Assembly: GCA_041521345.1 (NCBI GenBank)
Contig: JBGOHB010000009.1
Origin: Virgibacillus_N oceani_A
GTDB taxonomy: Bacteria; Bacillota; Bacilli; Bacillales; Amphibacillaceae
Reading direction: 5' to 3' (one strand)
Length of the DNA: 64,000 nt
In this document: positions 18,025 to 27,300 of the stretch, piece after piece
Position numbering within the stretch: position 1 is the first letter of the stretch
Layout of the letters: each line of letters begins with the position of its first letter
The notes under the pieces: model-generated
Database searches by the model: none
The model's input: only the letters and a program-made list of their open reading frames with translations
What the model was told of the DNA's origin: nothing
Made by a program: the position numbers and the translations under genes

Positions 18025-18258
18025 CTAGCTCATGCCATAGGGTCCAAGCTGCTGGGATTGGGATTGCTGTTGTCCCCCATCTGAATTGGTATTCATCTGG
18101 GATTGCTGATTTCCTCCGCCATTCATCTGGGAGACCAATGGAATCATTTGCTGCATGGTTTGCCCTAAATTCTGGTTGTGTTTCGTCATCGAGTAAAACG
18201 TAGCTGCTCCAACACCTACAGATGCAATGAGTGGTATCCATACTCCATTATTTTGCAT
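18025..18258 (-). CDS. Small Gln-rich membrane-anchored protein
   Basis: 77-residue protein with a hydrophobic N-terminal helix (VWIPLIASVGVGAATFY) followed by a polar tail full of Gln, Asn, Ser and Met. The ATG is preceded by GGATGG. I do not recognise a family beyond a general likeness to short YtxH/YtrH-like Bacillaceae membrane proteins. Orientation opposes the lasso operon, and it is followed upstream by a 230-base region with no evident gene before the flavoprotein gene. Confidence 0.6.
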   Translation of the reverse strand: MQNNGVWIPLIASVGVGAATFYSMTKHNQNLGQTMQQMIPLVSQMNGGGNQQSQMNTNSDGGQQQSQSQQLGPYGMS

Positions 18259-18488
18259 ACAAATCCATCCTTTCCATGAGCCAAATTTTGTGCCTGGACA
18301 GTAATAGCTTGCTGCAAAAAGGATGAAACATGTCAGGTATCATCTGGCAACAGAACTTGCGACTAAATTTTAAGTTTTTTTGAACAACCCTTATGGAATT
18401 AATGATAATTGCCCACTTCTATTTTGGTCAATGCCAAAGTTCACAATAACAGTAGCGCGCTTTGCAACAAAAAAACCGTCCTGCTGTT

Positions 18489-19739
18489 TCATGTCCAAGC
18501 TGCATTCATGCCGGCGAGTCTTCCTGTTACTAAGGCGGAGGTGATGTTGTAACCTCCTGTGTAGCCGTGTATGTCGAGGATTTCTCCGCAAAAAAATAGG
18601 CCGTCCATTATTTTTGACTGCATCGTGTTAGGGACAATTTCTTTCGTTGACAAGCCACCCCCGGTGACAAAAGCCTTCTCCATCGGCTGTGATCCGTGAA
18701 CATAGAAGGTGAACTTTTTCAAGGTATGGGTAATAGACCGAAGCTTTTCCTTGGAAATGGTCCCTGCTTTTTCCTCTTCTTCAACGTTATTGGCTCGTAG
18801 TATATATAAGAGCATTCTTTCAGGAACAAGTCCTTTCAGCAAATTTTTCAGTGTTCTTTTTGGTTGCTCGGAAATACTGTTTTGAAGTTGTCTGTACAGA
18901 TGATCCTCATTGTCATCAGGCAATAGATCCAGCAACATATTTACTTTTTCATTCCCTTTCATCAGCTCTTTTACGACAAACTGGGAGCATCGCAATACAG
19001 CCGGACCAGAAATGCCAAAATGGGTAAAGATCATATCCATGCGATGGGTAATGATGGGCTTGTTTTTTTGGTTCATTACGGATAACGATACATCCCTTAG
19101 TGACAGGCCCTGCAGCTCCCTGTTTTGAATAAATGGCTCCTTTGATGTTAGCGGCACTTCCGTCGGATATAAATCGGTAATCGTATGGCCGGCTTTTTTT
19201 GCCCATCCGTACCCGTCGCCTGTAGAACCGGTATGCGGCACAGCTTTGCCACCAGATGCGATGACGATTGCTTTTGTGTTTATTTTTTCTCCATCGGAAA
19301 GAATAACATTATGATGATACTCATCATAATGAACAGCTTCCACTTTCGTATTCATTTGCACTGTCACTTGAAGCTTCTCCAATTGATTAATCAATGCATT
19401 AACGACAGATTTTGCCGAATTCGAGACAGGAAACATGCGGCCGTGATCTTCTTCTTTTAACGCTACGCCCAGGTTTTCAAAAAATGCAATGATATCTTCA
19501 TTATTAAATACGGAAAAAGCGCTGTATAAAAACCGGCCATTACCGGGAATGTGTTTAATGATTTCATCTTCCGGGAGCCGGTTTGTCACATTGCACCTGC
19601 CACCGCCGGAGATAGCAAGTTTCTTTCCCAGCTTTTTTCCTTTTTCCAGTAATAATGTATTTGCACCATGTTCTGCTGCGGCAATGGCTGCCATTAGTCC
19701 GGACGGTCCACCGCCTATGACAATTACGTCGTATTTCAT
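18489..19739 (-). CDS. ytfP: HI0933-like NAD(P)/FAD-dependent flavoprotein (YtfP)
   Basis: 416-residue flavoprotein of the BaiN/HI0933 family. The N-terminal FAD-binding motif is VIVIGGGPSGLMAAIAAAEHG, then GKKLAISGGGRCN, the glycine-rich family signature, and the C-terminal GYTGGYNITSALVTGRLAG completes the FAD site. Length fits B. subtilis YtfP, whose cellular substrate is not established. The ATG is preceded by AGGAGGAA. It is divergent from ytgP across 470 bases. Confidence 0.9.
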   Translation of the reverse strand: MKYDVIVIGGGPSGLMAAIAAAEHGANTLLLEKGKKLGKKLAISGGGRCNVTNRLPEDEIIKHIPGNGRFLYSAFSVFNNEDIIAFFENLGVALKEEDHGRMFPVSNSAKSVVNALINQLEKLQVTVQMNTKVEAVHYDEYHHNVILSDGEKINTKAIVIASGGKAVPHTGSTGDGYGWAKKAGHTITDLYPTEVPLTSKEPFIQNRELQGLSLRDVSLSVMNQKNKPIITHRMDMIFTHFGISGPAVLRCSQFVVKELMKGNEKVNMLLDLLPDDNEDHLYRQLQNSISEQPKRTLKNLLKGLVPERMLLYILRANNVEEEEKAGTISKEKLRSITHTLKKFTFYVHGSQPMEKAFVTGGGLSTKEIVPNTMQSKIMDGLFFCGEILDIHGYTGGYNITSALVTGRLAGMNAAWT

Positions 19740-20209
19740 GCATTGTTCCTCCTATTGGAAAGCTTGAAACTGATATTGTCTTTGTATCTTATCATTTCCT
19801 TGTAAGCGAGGCTATTATTAAGAGGGTATGATTTGGTTTTCGCCAAGTTTCTTAACACCGGGCCGCATGGATTGACTGATGGATAACTCTCTGTAAGCAC
19901 TTTATAATTTGACTGTGACGTATTATATCGACGGAGCCCGATTGCCGGTGGTTCTTTTACTTTCGGTAACTGATAGCAAAGATTAGAGACCGAACACCGG
20001 TGAGCTTTTTTGTTCATTCATCTTCTTGAAGTGTTACCAAATGGCGGTAATTTCACCGAGCAGATGCTACAGAAGAATTGTCCCTGTGTTTCACGTGTTC
20101 CAAATAAATAAAATGTGATAAAATAGAACAAGGTGTTTGTTTTTTCTGTTTAATATTTATACATAATGAAACAAACTCGTGCTATTATTTAAAAATTGCG
20201 GGTGAAATA
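19740..20209. other. Divergent intergenic region ytfP-ytgP
   Basis: This 470-base region separates two divergent genes and must hold both promoters. Toward ytgP it is AT-rich, with TATTTAAAAATTGCGG shortly before the start. A reading frame of 93 codons crosses the left part on the minus strand, but it has no recognisable family or ribosome site and I do not call it. I see no convincing RNA gene. Confidence 0.5.
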
Positions 20210-21829
20210 ATGTCGAATATTATGAGAGGCACCATGTTACTTACGGGTGCATCGTTTTTATCTAAATTTCTGGGAATGATTTATGTCATTCCTTTTTATC
20301 AGCTTGTAGGCCCAGCAGGTGGTACGCTATTTGCTTACGGCTATACGCCATACAGTATTTTCATCAGTTTATCTACCGTCGGCGTACCGATGGCTGTGTC
20401 AAAATTTGTTTCTAAGTATAATTCTGTCGGGGATTATGAGACCGGTATGCGGATGTTTAAGGCCGGAATGGTATTAATGAGTATTACAGGAATGCTTTCG
20501 TTTTTGGCACTTTTTTTTAGTGCTGAATTCTTTGCCGAACGGATGATTACGAGTGATGATCCGGACAGCATTTCTGCAGCGGATGTTACCTTTGTGATTC
20601 GAGCGGTCAGTGTAGCATTACTTGTCATTCCTGCAATGAGTATTGTCAGAGGTTTTTTTCAGGGTCATCAGTCTTTTGGTCCTACATCCGTTTCTCAGGT
20701 CATTGAGCAAATTGTCCGGATTGCTTTTGTTTTAGGCGGTTCTTTTATTATCATTAATCTTTTAAGTGGAACGGTAACTGCTGCTGTCGGTTTTTCCACG
20801 TTTGCTGCATTTCTTGGAGCGCTGGCTTCCTGTACGGCTTTATATATTTACTGGAGAAAACGCAAGCCGCATATTGACAGGCAGAGGCAGCAGCAGGTCT
20901 ACACACATGAGATTCCAACGAGCGATTTATTTAAAGAATTGTTCCGCTATGCTGGTCCATTTGTATTAGTAGGTCTTGCAATCCCGTTATACCAATTAAC
21001 GGATCAATTCACATTTGAAAGAGCCATGGTTGCGATTGGACTGCAGGATGTATGGGAAACATCCTATGGGGTGATAAACTTTTATGGGCATAAGCTTGTA
21101 ATTATTCCAATAACACTTGCAACCGGTTTATCCATTGCAACCATGCCTGCTTTAACGAAATCATTTGTAGAAAAAGATGATAAACTCTTGACACAGCAAA
21201 TCAACCAGGCATTCCAGGTGATCCTGGTGCTGATTATTCCGGCAGTAGTCGGATTGTCACTGTTATCCCATGAAGCGTACGGCGCACTGTACGGAATGGA
21301 GGATATTGAAATAACAGGATCTTTGCTTGCCTGGTATGCACCAGTTGCTTTGTTTTTTGCTCTGTTTACCGTGTCGTCCGCTGTGCTGCAGGGGATTAAC
21401 GAACAGCGATATGCGGTATACAGTCTGGCTGCCGGATTATTTTTAAAAATCACGCTGAATATCCAGCTCATTCATATGTTTGGTGCAAAAGGTGCTATCT
21501 TTGGCACAGCGCTTGCAGTAATCACCTCCGTTACCTTGAATTTATGGCGGATAAAAGTTGCGATTGACTTTTCATTTAGACAGATTTTTAAACGCACAAT
21601 GCTTGTAGGGATATTTGTGGTGATCATGACTGCAACGGTTCTCTTATTAAAACTTATTTTCGGATTGTTTATCCCATATGAAGAAACACAAATGGGGGCG
21701 ATTGTGATGCTTGCTATTGGCGTAACCGTTGGTGCTTTCATTTATTTATGGTTTGCCTATCATTCCACATTGCTGGAACGTGTTTTGGGAAGCAGAATCA
21801 GATTTCTGGATCGTATCTTTGGAAGGTAA
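20210..21829 (+). CDS. ytgP: MurJ-like lipid II flippase / polysaccharide transporter (YtgP)
   Basis: 539-residue multi-spanning membrane protein of the MOP superfamily, with about 14 hydrophobic helices. The N-terminal GTMLLTGASFLSKFLGMIYV and the internal SIVRGFFQGHQSFGPTSVSQ are typical of the YtgP/Wzx-like branch; B. subtilis YtgP is a MurJ-type lipid II flippase. It should move lipid-linked cell-wall precursor across the membrane. No strong ribosome site is seen before ATG 20210 (GGGTGAAATA). The pseudouridine synthase gene follows after 14 bases. Confidence 0.9.
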   Translation: MSNIMRGTMLLTGASFLSKFLGMIYVIPFYQLVGPAGGTLFAYGYTPYSIFISLSTVGVPMAVSKFVSKYNSVGDYETGMRMFKAGMVLMSITGMLSFLALFFSAEFFAERMITSDDPDSISAADVTFVIRAVSVALLVIPAMSIVRGFFQGHQSFGPTSVSQVIEQIVRIAFVLGGSFIIINLLSGTVTAAVGFSTFAAFLGALASCTALYIYWRKRKPHIDRQRQQQVYTHEIPTSDLFKELFRYAGPFVLVGLAIPLYQLTDQFTFERAMVAIGLQDVWETSYGVINFYGHKLVIIPITLATGLSIATMPALTKSFVEKDDKLLTQQINQAFQVILVLIIPAVVGLSLLSHEAYGALYGMEDIEITGSLLAWYAPVALFFALFTVSSAVLQGINEQRYAVYSLAAGLFLKITLNIQLIHMFGAKGAIFGTALAVITSVTLNLWRIKVAIDFSFRQIFKRTMLVGIFVVIMTATVLLLKLIFGLFIPYEETQMGAIVMLAIGVTVGAFIYLWFAYHSTLLERVLGSRIRFLDRIFGR

Positions 21830-21843
21830 AAGGAGGTTTAAGG

Positions 21844-22559
21844 ATGCGCTTGGATAAACTTGTTTCCAATGCCGGTTATGGCAGCAGAAAAGATGTCAAA
21901 GGCATGCTGAAGAAAAAAAAATTACTGTCAACGATAAGCCAGTCAAGGATGGGGGATATCAAGTAAATCCTGAAACCGATGTCGTCAAACTCGATGATGA
22001 GACTGTTCATTATGAAAAATACATTTATTTTATGCTGCATAAGCCTCCGGGTGTTGTTTCAGCTACTACGGATGCCAGGGATAAAACCGTGATCGAACTG
22101 CTGGATAGTGCTGAACAGCGTTTTAAGCCGTTTACAGTTGGCAGGCTTGATAAAGACACTGAAGGGCTGCTATTGGTTACCAATGACGGAGAGCTGGCAC
22201 ATAAACTCACCTCTCCAAAAAAGGATGTAGAAAAAACATACTATGCAAAAATAGAAGGAAATGTTACAGAAAAAGATGTGCAAGAATTTGAAAAAGGCGT
22301 TGTACTGGATGATGGTTATCAGGCAAAACCGGCTGGACTCAACATTTTGAGAAGTGGAGAAGCGTCCGAGGTGGAAATCACGATAACCGAGGGGAAATTT
22401 CATCAGGTCAAGCGGATGTTCCAGGCAGTTGGGAAAAAAGTAGTCTACTTGAAGCGGCTGACAATGGGCGGTATCAGTTTGGATGAAAATTTGCCAATTG
22501 GTTCCTACCGGAGACTGACTGACGAAGAACAAAGCTATTTGGAAGCATTGAAAAAATAG
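21844..22559 (+). pseudogene. ytzG: RsuA/RluB-family pseudouridine synthase, poly-A frameshift (YtzG)
   Basis: The start MRLDKLVSNAGYGSRKDVKG is a typical S4 domain; after a run of nine A (21913-21921) the frame is lost and a stop comes at 21964. One more A would join it to ITVNDKPVKDGGYQV and to the intact catalytic domain with HKPPGVVSATTD and VGRLDKDTEGLLL (catalytic Asp), reaching 22559 with normal YtzG length (about 239 residues). So the gene is whole apart from one missing base. This could be a real mutation, an error in a homopolymer, or a slippage-expressed gene. It pairs with ytgP upstream behind an AGGAGG site. Confidence 0.88.
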
Positions 22560-22575
22560 GAAGGGTTTGGATTGC

Positions 22576-23154
22576 ATGTCATCCCATTATTTTATCGCGA
22601 TACATTTACCGGAGACACTTCAGATGTATTTTTCAACCTGGCAGGAAGATTTAAAACGAGAATTTCCGTATAAACAGTGGCCGCATAAAGAGGATCTTCA
22701 CATTACGCTAAAATATTTAGGTGCCATGGACGATAATAAATTAACTCTATTGGAAAATAAATTACAGGATATTAATCGGTTTGATCATTTTTCTTTAGAG
22801 ACTGGAGAACTTGGAACTTTTGGAAATCCAAAGAAACCGAGAGTGCTTTGGGCTGGAGTGAAAAAAACAGAAGCTCTCATGAGGCTTCAAAGAAATGTGG
22901 AAAAAATTTGCGCCGATGTTGGATTTGAAAAAGAAAAACGTGATTACCGTCCACATATAACTTTAGCTAAAAAATGGGATGGAGCTGAAATAAAGAATAT
23001 CAATCAAATACTTGGTAGTAAGACGCTGATAAAGCAAACATTGCCCGTAGAGGATATTGTGTTGTTTCGGATTCATCCAAAGGAGAATCCGAAATACGAA
23101 GCGGTTGCCAAAATTCTAGTGCAGGGAGGTGGAAACACTGGCTCAGCTTATTAA
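22576..23154 (+). CDS. ytlP: 2'-5' RNA ligase / cyclic phosphodiesterase family protein (ThpR, YtlP)
   Basis: 192-residue 2H phosphoesterase with the two family motifs HITLKYLG and HITLAKKW, which form the active site that acts on 2',3'-cyclic or 2'-5' phosphodiester ends of RNA. The name RNA ligase is historical; the biological substrate is unclear. I start at ATG 22576, 10 bases after AGGAAGGG; a TTG at 22567 is too close to that site. The end overlaps ytlQ by 26 bases. Confidence 0.88.
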   Translation: MSSHYFIAIHLPETLQMYFSTWQEDLKREFPYKQWPHKEDLHITLKYLGAMDDNKLTLLENKLQDINRFDHFSLETGELGTFGNPKKPRVLWAGVKKTEALMRLQRNVEKICADVGFEKEKRDYRPHITLAKKWDGAEIKNINQILGSKTLIKQTLPVEDIVLFRIHPKENPKYEAVAKILVQGGGNTGSAY

Positions 23155-24061
23155 GCTACAGGATTATATTTCCCGGTATGAATGGGACGCGTACCGTTAT
23201 CCAAGCCAATATATTCGGCTAAAGAAAGATCAATGGGAAAAGCTGCATCATTTATGGGAAAATCCGGAAAAAGAACCAGAAAAAAGGGAAGAGGAGTCAG
23301 AACAGGAGTCAGCCTTAACTCGTATTAAATCAGTATTTAAAAGAAATAAAGAAAGTCCTTTTCCGCTAGAAGAGATGGAGAGCGAGGAAAAGCTCCCCGA
23401 GACGGAACAGGAGTTAAAACAGCATTTTCTGGATAAGCTGCTCCATTTTCAATTAAAATGGGCAACTTCCACGGTAACAGATGCTTCATTTATGGATAAA
23501 ACTTATTATACGGATCCGGTTTTAAAATATTTTCTGCAGCGCTTTCCGGATACTTATCTTATTATGTTCTATCCGATTTTTTCGATTAAAAATGCGCCTG
23601 TGGATGGAGAAATAATCATGATAAGTCCGCTTGGTGTCGAGATTATTTACCTTGCAGAAGCAGAAGAAGAAGCTACCATTATGGCAGGGGATGAGCGAAC
23701 GTGGTTAATCGAAACAGAAAAGGAACAGCGAAAATTATTAAACCCATTAATCTCCTTAAAACGAACGGAAAAAATTATCCGCAGTATTTTTCATGCCGAA
23801 AAGCATGATTTCGATATTCAAAAAACGATTTTATCAAGAGTGAATCCGATTGTTTTTGCTCAAGAACCTTACCAAACAAAGATAGTTGGCAAGCAGCAAT
23901 ATGAGAAATGGTTTCAGGAAAAACGTCAATTGGATTCTCCGTTAAAAAGCAATCAGTTGAAAGCATCCGAGGCCTTGCTCAAATTTTGCCAGACTACATC
24001 TGTAAAACGGCCGGAATGGGAAGAAGACACGGATGATTTTCGTTTTACAGAGAAGGAATAG
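23129..24061 (+). CDS. ytlQ: Conserved Bacillaceae protein YtlQ
   Basis: About 310 residues, no domain that I can name; the position between ytlP and ytlR matches B. subtilis YtlQ. The N-terminal third is charged (Glu/Lys-rich, with a linker near residues 45-100), then a more hydrophobic globular part containing YLIMFYPIFSIKNAPVDGE. The start is unclear: a GTG at 23129 lies inside the GGGAGGTGG ribosome site, while a CTG at 23138 is well spaced from it and would give 307 residues. It overlaps ytlP, so it is translationally coupled. Confidence 0.75.
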   Translation: METLAQLIKLQDYISRYEWDAYRYPSQYIRLKKDQWEKLHHLWENPEKEPEKREEESEQESALTRIKSVFKRNKESPFPLEEMESEEKLPETEQELKQHFLDKLLHFQLKWATSTVTDASFMDKTYYTDPVLKYFLQRFPDTYLIMFYPIFSIKNAPVDGEIIMISPLGVEIIYLAEAEEEATIMAGDERTWLIETEKEQRKLLNPLISLKRTEKIIRSIFHAEKHDFDIQKTILSRVNPIVFAQEPYQTKIVGKQQYEKWFQEKRQLDSPLKSNQLKASEALLKFCQTTSVKRPEWEEDTDDFRFTEKE

Positions 24062-24066
24062 ATGCG

Positions 24067-25005
24067 ATGTATATTTTTATTGTAAATACAAAAGCAGGAA
24101 ACGGCAGGGCGAAGCGGACTTTTTCAAAGCTGGAGGAGACGGAGCTTTATCAAAAAATAAATAGTTCGTTTTATTATACGGAATACGAAGGACATGCTGA
24201 AGAAATCGTCCGATCACTTCCAAATAAGCAGGGAATTTCTGCTATTATTGTAGTTGGCGGGGATGGCACATTGCATGAGGTGATCAATGGGGTGGATTAT
24301 CATTATATGCCGATTGCTTTTATTCCGGGCGGATCCGGTAATGATTTTGCCAGAGGGATTGGATTAAATGAAAGTCCGCTGGAAATATTGAAAAGCATCG
24401 TGGAAGGAAAGGCAGAAACGCCATATTTTTTGGGTGATTACCATTTGGACGACGCGGGAAAACGCAATTTTGTTAATAGTATGGGTTTCGGGTTTGATGC
24501 ATTGATTGCAAAGAAAGCGAATTACTCCTTTTACAAACGGATATTGAATTTTTTAAACGTTGGCAAGCTTAGTTATGCTATTGCACTTATTCAGATATTA
24601 ATTACATTTAAACCAACGGAAGTAGAATTGAATGTAAATGGAAAGATTCGAGAGCTTTCAAATTGCTGGATGGTTACGATCACAAATCACCCATATTATG
24701 GTGGCGGTATGAAGATCATTCCCACGGCCAAAATTCAATCTAATACATTTTCGGTTCTTGTAATTCATTCCATTTCAAAATGGAAAGTTTTAGCTTTATT
24801 TATGACTGTTTTTACAGGGAAGCATATTCATTACAGGGAAGTGGAAGTAATGGAAACAACATCGCTTAAAATTACTTCCAAACAGAAAATGGATTACCAG
24901 GTAGACGGGCAGACAGATACCTGTTATTCGTGTAAGATAACGAAAGAGAGAAAAGGAATTTCCATTTTGGGGACAACCGAAAAAGATAATCTTAGTGTTT
25001 CTTGA
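24067..25005 (+). CDS. ytlR: Diacylglycerol kinase family lipid kinase (YtlR)
   Basis: 312-residue member of the DAGK catalytic family. Motifs are NTKAGNGRAKRTF near the start, VVGGDGTLHEVINGV (ATP-binding GGDG) and PGGSGNDFARGIG. It should phosphorylate a lipid such as diacylglycerol; several paralogues exist in Bacillus, and YtlR is not the essential DgkB, so its substrate is open. The ATG lies 5 bases after ytlQ with only a weak upstream ribosome site, in agreement with coupling. Confidence 0.88.
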   Translation: MYIFIVNTKAGNGRAKRTFSKLEETELYQKINSSFYYTEYEGHAEEIVRSLPNKQGISAIIVVGGDGTLHEVINGVDYHYMPIAFIPGGSGNDFARGIGLNESPLEILKSIVEGKAETPYFLGDYHLDDAGKRNFVNSMGFGFDALIAKKANYSFYKRILNFLNVGKLSYAIALIQILITFKPTEVELNVNGKIRELSNCWMVTITNHPYYGGGMKIIPTAKIQSNTFSVLVIHSISKWKVLALFMTVFTGKHIHYREVEVMETTSLKITSKQKMDYQVDGQTDTCYSCKITKERKGISILGTTEKDNLSVS

Positions 25006-25082
25006 AAAAACTATTTGTATTTTCTTTTCTGTCACTATAAAATAAAATATTGAACCTTAAAATTGAAAGATGTGAGTGATCT

Positions 25083-25901
25083 ATGGTGGACTGGCTGAAG
25101 CGAGTTCTTGGAAACGATTGGGATGTAACACCGGCAGGCGGGCTGACTGGTGACGCATATTTGGCGGCAAAGAATGAGGAACGGCTTTTTCTGAAACGGA
25201 ATTCCTCGCCATTTCTTGCAGTGCTGTCCGCAGAAGAAATAGTTCCCAAGCTGATTTGGACAAAACGGATGGAAAACGGGGACGTCATTACAGCACAGGA
25301 ATGGGTGGAAGGAAGAGAGTTAAAGCAAAGTGAAATGAGAGAGCAAAAGGTTGCAGAACTTATCCGGAAAATCCATGATTCCCAGGAACTGCTTTACATG
25401 CTAATGAGGCTGGGAAAAACGCCATTAAGTGCTCATACGCAATTTGAATTCGTAAAAAAACGACTAGATAGCTCGAACCTGATTAATGGCTATCACGAAG
25501 TTCATACTGCTTTATTATATCTGGAGGAGCTTTTACAGGTAACGGAGGAACAAACGCCGGTTGTTTGTCATGGGGATTTAAACCATAATAATCTGCTCAT
25601 GGCAAAAGAAGATAATCTATATCTTGTGGACTGGGACAATGCGCGGATTGCTGATCCAGTCGTTGATTTTGGCATGGTGTTAAAGTGGTATATCCCGAAA
25701 GAGGAATGGAATGACTGGTTAAAGAAATACGGCTTGATCAATGAGACAAATTTGTATGAACGAATGTATTGGTATTTAATGTTGGATACCCTTCAATACG
25801 TCAGCTGGCACAGTGAGAGAAACGAGCCGTTCAAGGTAACAGAGCGGCTCAGAGATTTGCAGGAATTAAATGTGCATGTGAAATCATTTATTTTAGGGTA
25901 A
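25083..25901 (+). CDS. ytmP: APH-family phosphotransferase (YtmP)
   Basis: 272-residue kinase-fold protein with VVCHGDLNHNNLL (Brenner catalytic motif) and LVDWDNARIADPVVDFG (metal-binding Asp). It matches the position and build of B. subtilis YtmP, usually described as thiamine-kinase-like without proof. It is convergent with the small ytzH gene and overlaps its 3' end by 14 bases. The ATG has no strong ribosome site. Confidence 0.85.
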   Translation: MVDWLKRVLGNDWDVTPAGGLTGDAYLAAKNEERLFLKRNSSPFLAVLSAEEIVPKLIWTKRMENGDVITAQEWVEGRELKQSEMREQKVAELIRKIHDSQELLYMLMRLGKTPLSAHTQFEFVKKRLDSSNLINGYHEVHTALLYLEELLQVTEEQTPVVCHGDLNHNNLLMAKEDNLYLVDWDNARIADPVVDFGMVLKWYIPKEEWNDWLKKYGLINETNLYERMYWYLMLDTLQYVSWHSERNEPFKVTERLRDLQELNVHVKSFILG

Positions 25902-26175
25902 TGTGATTAATGGCACTAATCCAGCTTTCAATATTTTGCTTGTTATTTGTAATATGATCTGTAACATTTGAAGCACTTTCGCCCTGTTTGCCGTATTCAT
26001 ATATTTGTGGCAGCATATCCAGTACTTCATGATTTTGGATTGTTTGATTATCGAGCATGGATGTAACCAAGCGGGCAATTTGCTGATATTCACTATGCGT
26101 TGCACTGTTCTCACCCGATTGTTCATCAAGCAGGTCGAGTAATAATGTTAATTGGTCATTTACGCTTAAACCCAT
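25888..26175 (-). CDS. ytzH: YtzH-like small protein
   Basis: 95-residue acidic helical protein starting MGLSVNDQLTLLLDLLDEQS, matching B. subtilis YtzH in place and size (between ytmP and trmB). GAGGTG ends about 7 bases before ATG 26175, which decides the start. No enzyme motif is visible and the function is unknown. It runs opposite to its neighbours. Confidence 0.8.
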   Translation of the reverse strand: MGLSVNDQLTLLLDLLDEQSGENSATHSEYQQIARLVTSMLDNQTIQNHEVLDMLPQIYEYGKQGESASNVTDHITNNKQNIESWISAINHITLK

Positions 26176-26252
26176 AAAAATCACCTCGCAGTTAGTTTTG
26201 TTATTTTTAGTTATTGTATACAGTTAAAATATTTGCAAGGAGCGTTATAGAA

Positions 26253-26888
26253 ATGCGTCAACGGAATAAGCCGTGGGCTGATGAATTTATAGAAAGTCAT
26301 ACAGATATAGTTGTACCAGAACCAATGGAAAAGAAGAGTGATTGGAAGGCAATGTTTGGAAATGATCATCCAGTTCATTTAGAAATCGGGACAGGTAAGG
26401 GGCAATTTATTGTCGGCATGGCCAGGAAGTTTCCAAATATTAATTTCATTGGGATTGAAATAGCCAAAACAATCATTGTTCGCGCTGCACAAAAGGTGGC
26501 TGATGCAGCATTGCCGAATGTAAAGCTTTTACATGTAAATGCAGAGGATCTTCTGGATATATTTGCAAAAAATGAAGTTTCACAGCTTTATTTAAATTTT
26601 TCCGATCCATGGCCGAAAAATCGCCATGAAAAGAGAAGACTTACCTATCATCCATTTTTGGAGCAGTATGAGCAGGTGCTTGAACCAGAGGGAGAAGTTA
26701 TTTTGAAAACAGATAATCAGGGCTTCTTTGAGTATTCGCTGGTTAGCTTTTCCCAATTTGGCATGAAGCTTGAGGAAGTGAATCTGGATTTGCATGCAGT
26801 AGAGGATCCGGATAATGTGATGACGGAATATGAAAAGCGATTTTCGGAAAAAGGACAGCCGATTTATCGTTGTAAGGTTGGTATTTAA
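26253..26888 (+). CDS. trmB: tRNA (guanine-N7-)-methyltransferase
   Basis: 211-residue SAM-dependent enzyme that methylates G46 of tRNA. The SAM site is LEIGTGKGQFIVGMA, followed by FIGIEIAKT, and the family-specific NFSDPWPKNRHEKRRL is intact. AAGGAG lies 7 bases before ATG 26253, which I prefer to an upstream TTG. It is the B. subtilis YtmQ equivalent. Confidence 0.95.
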   Translation: MRQRNKPWADEFIESHTDIVVPEPMEKKSDWKAMFGNDHPVHLEIGTGKGQFIVGMARKFPNINFIGIEIAKTIIVRAAQKVADAALPNVKLLHVNAEDLLDIFAKNEVSQLYLNFSDPWPKNRHEKRRLTYHPFLEQYEQVLEPEGEVILKTDNQGFFEYSLVSFSQFGMKLEEVNLDLHAVEDPDNVMTEYEKRFSEKGQPIYRCKVGI

Positions 26889-26963
26889 GGTTAGTTTAAA
26901 GGTGTAGGAAACGGGGAGCGATTTGTTATCTGTTTAGAAAGTTATTAGAGAATATGTATAAAG

Positions 26964-26992
26964 AAAAGCACCGCTATAAGTGTGGTGCTTTT
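26964..26992 (+). terminator. Hairpin after trmB
   Basis: Stem AAAAGCACC / GGTGCTTTT with an 11-base loop, about 75 bases after trmB. The T-rich end of the stem serves as the U tract, which is short. Confidence 0.6.
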
Positions 26993-27097
26993 CGTCTGGG
27001 AATAACTTCTGGTTTTATTTTGTGTGATCTATAGAGTAGAAAAAAGAGAGTGTGTATAAGTACAAATGTTCGCTGACTGAATAATGGTGTAATAGTG

Positions 27098-27223
27098 GTG
27101 GATGAATATGAAATAGTTGCTTTTATCATGGCTATTGTTGGATTGGTCTCGGCAGTGGTGAATTTGACAATCTCAGTATTACACAGCAAGAAAAGACCAT
27201 CGTTAAGGCCCACTAAACGATAG
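27098..27223 (+). CDS. Putative type I toxin, small hydrophobic (holin-like) peptide
   Basis: 41-residue frame starting with GTG: a charged start (VDEYEIVAF), a single membrane helix (IMAIVGLVSAVVNLTISVL) and a basic tail with KKRP. This layout matches the Firmicute holin-like toxin family (Hol_Tox, related to TxpA/BsrG). Its 3' end contains an inverted repeat that acts as a terminator on the opposite strand, as expected if an antisense RNA antitoxin overlaps the toxin 3' end. No convincing ribosome site is seen, and a GTG one codon upstream is an alternative start. Confidence 0.6.
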   Translation: MDEYEIVAFIMAIVGLVSAVVNLTISVLHSKKRPSLRPTKR

Positions 27224-27227
27224 TCTT
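27185..27227 (-). terminator. Terminator of the presumed antisense antitoxin RNA
   Basis: Stem AAGACTATCGTT / AACGATGGTCTT on the minus strand (11 of 12 pairs) with an 11-base loop, followed by TTTTCTTG. It lies over the end of the small hydrophobic frame, so an RNA ending here would be complementary to the toxin message. Confidence 0.6.
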
Positions 27228-27262
27228 GAGACGCAACACGCAAAGGGATATGAAGGGTTACC

Positions 27263-27291
27263 AAAAAACGTCCAGATTTTATCTAGACGTT
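27263..27291 (-). terminator. Rho-independent terminator of the M20 amidohydrolase
   Basis: Stem AACGTCTAGAT / ATCTGGACGTT with a 3-base loop and TTTTTGG on the minus strand, 10 bases after the amidohydrolase stop. Confidence 0.8.
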
Positions 27292-27300
27292 TGAATAGGT

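Noticed and set aside
19736..20017. 93-codon minus-strand frame upstream of ytfP
   Set aside because: No family, ribosome site or sensible composition; it lies over the ytfP promoter region.
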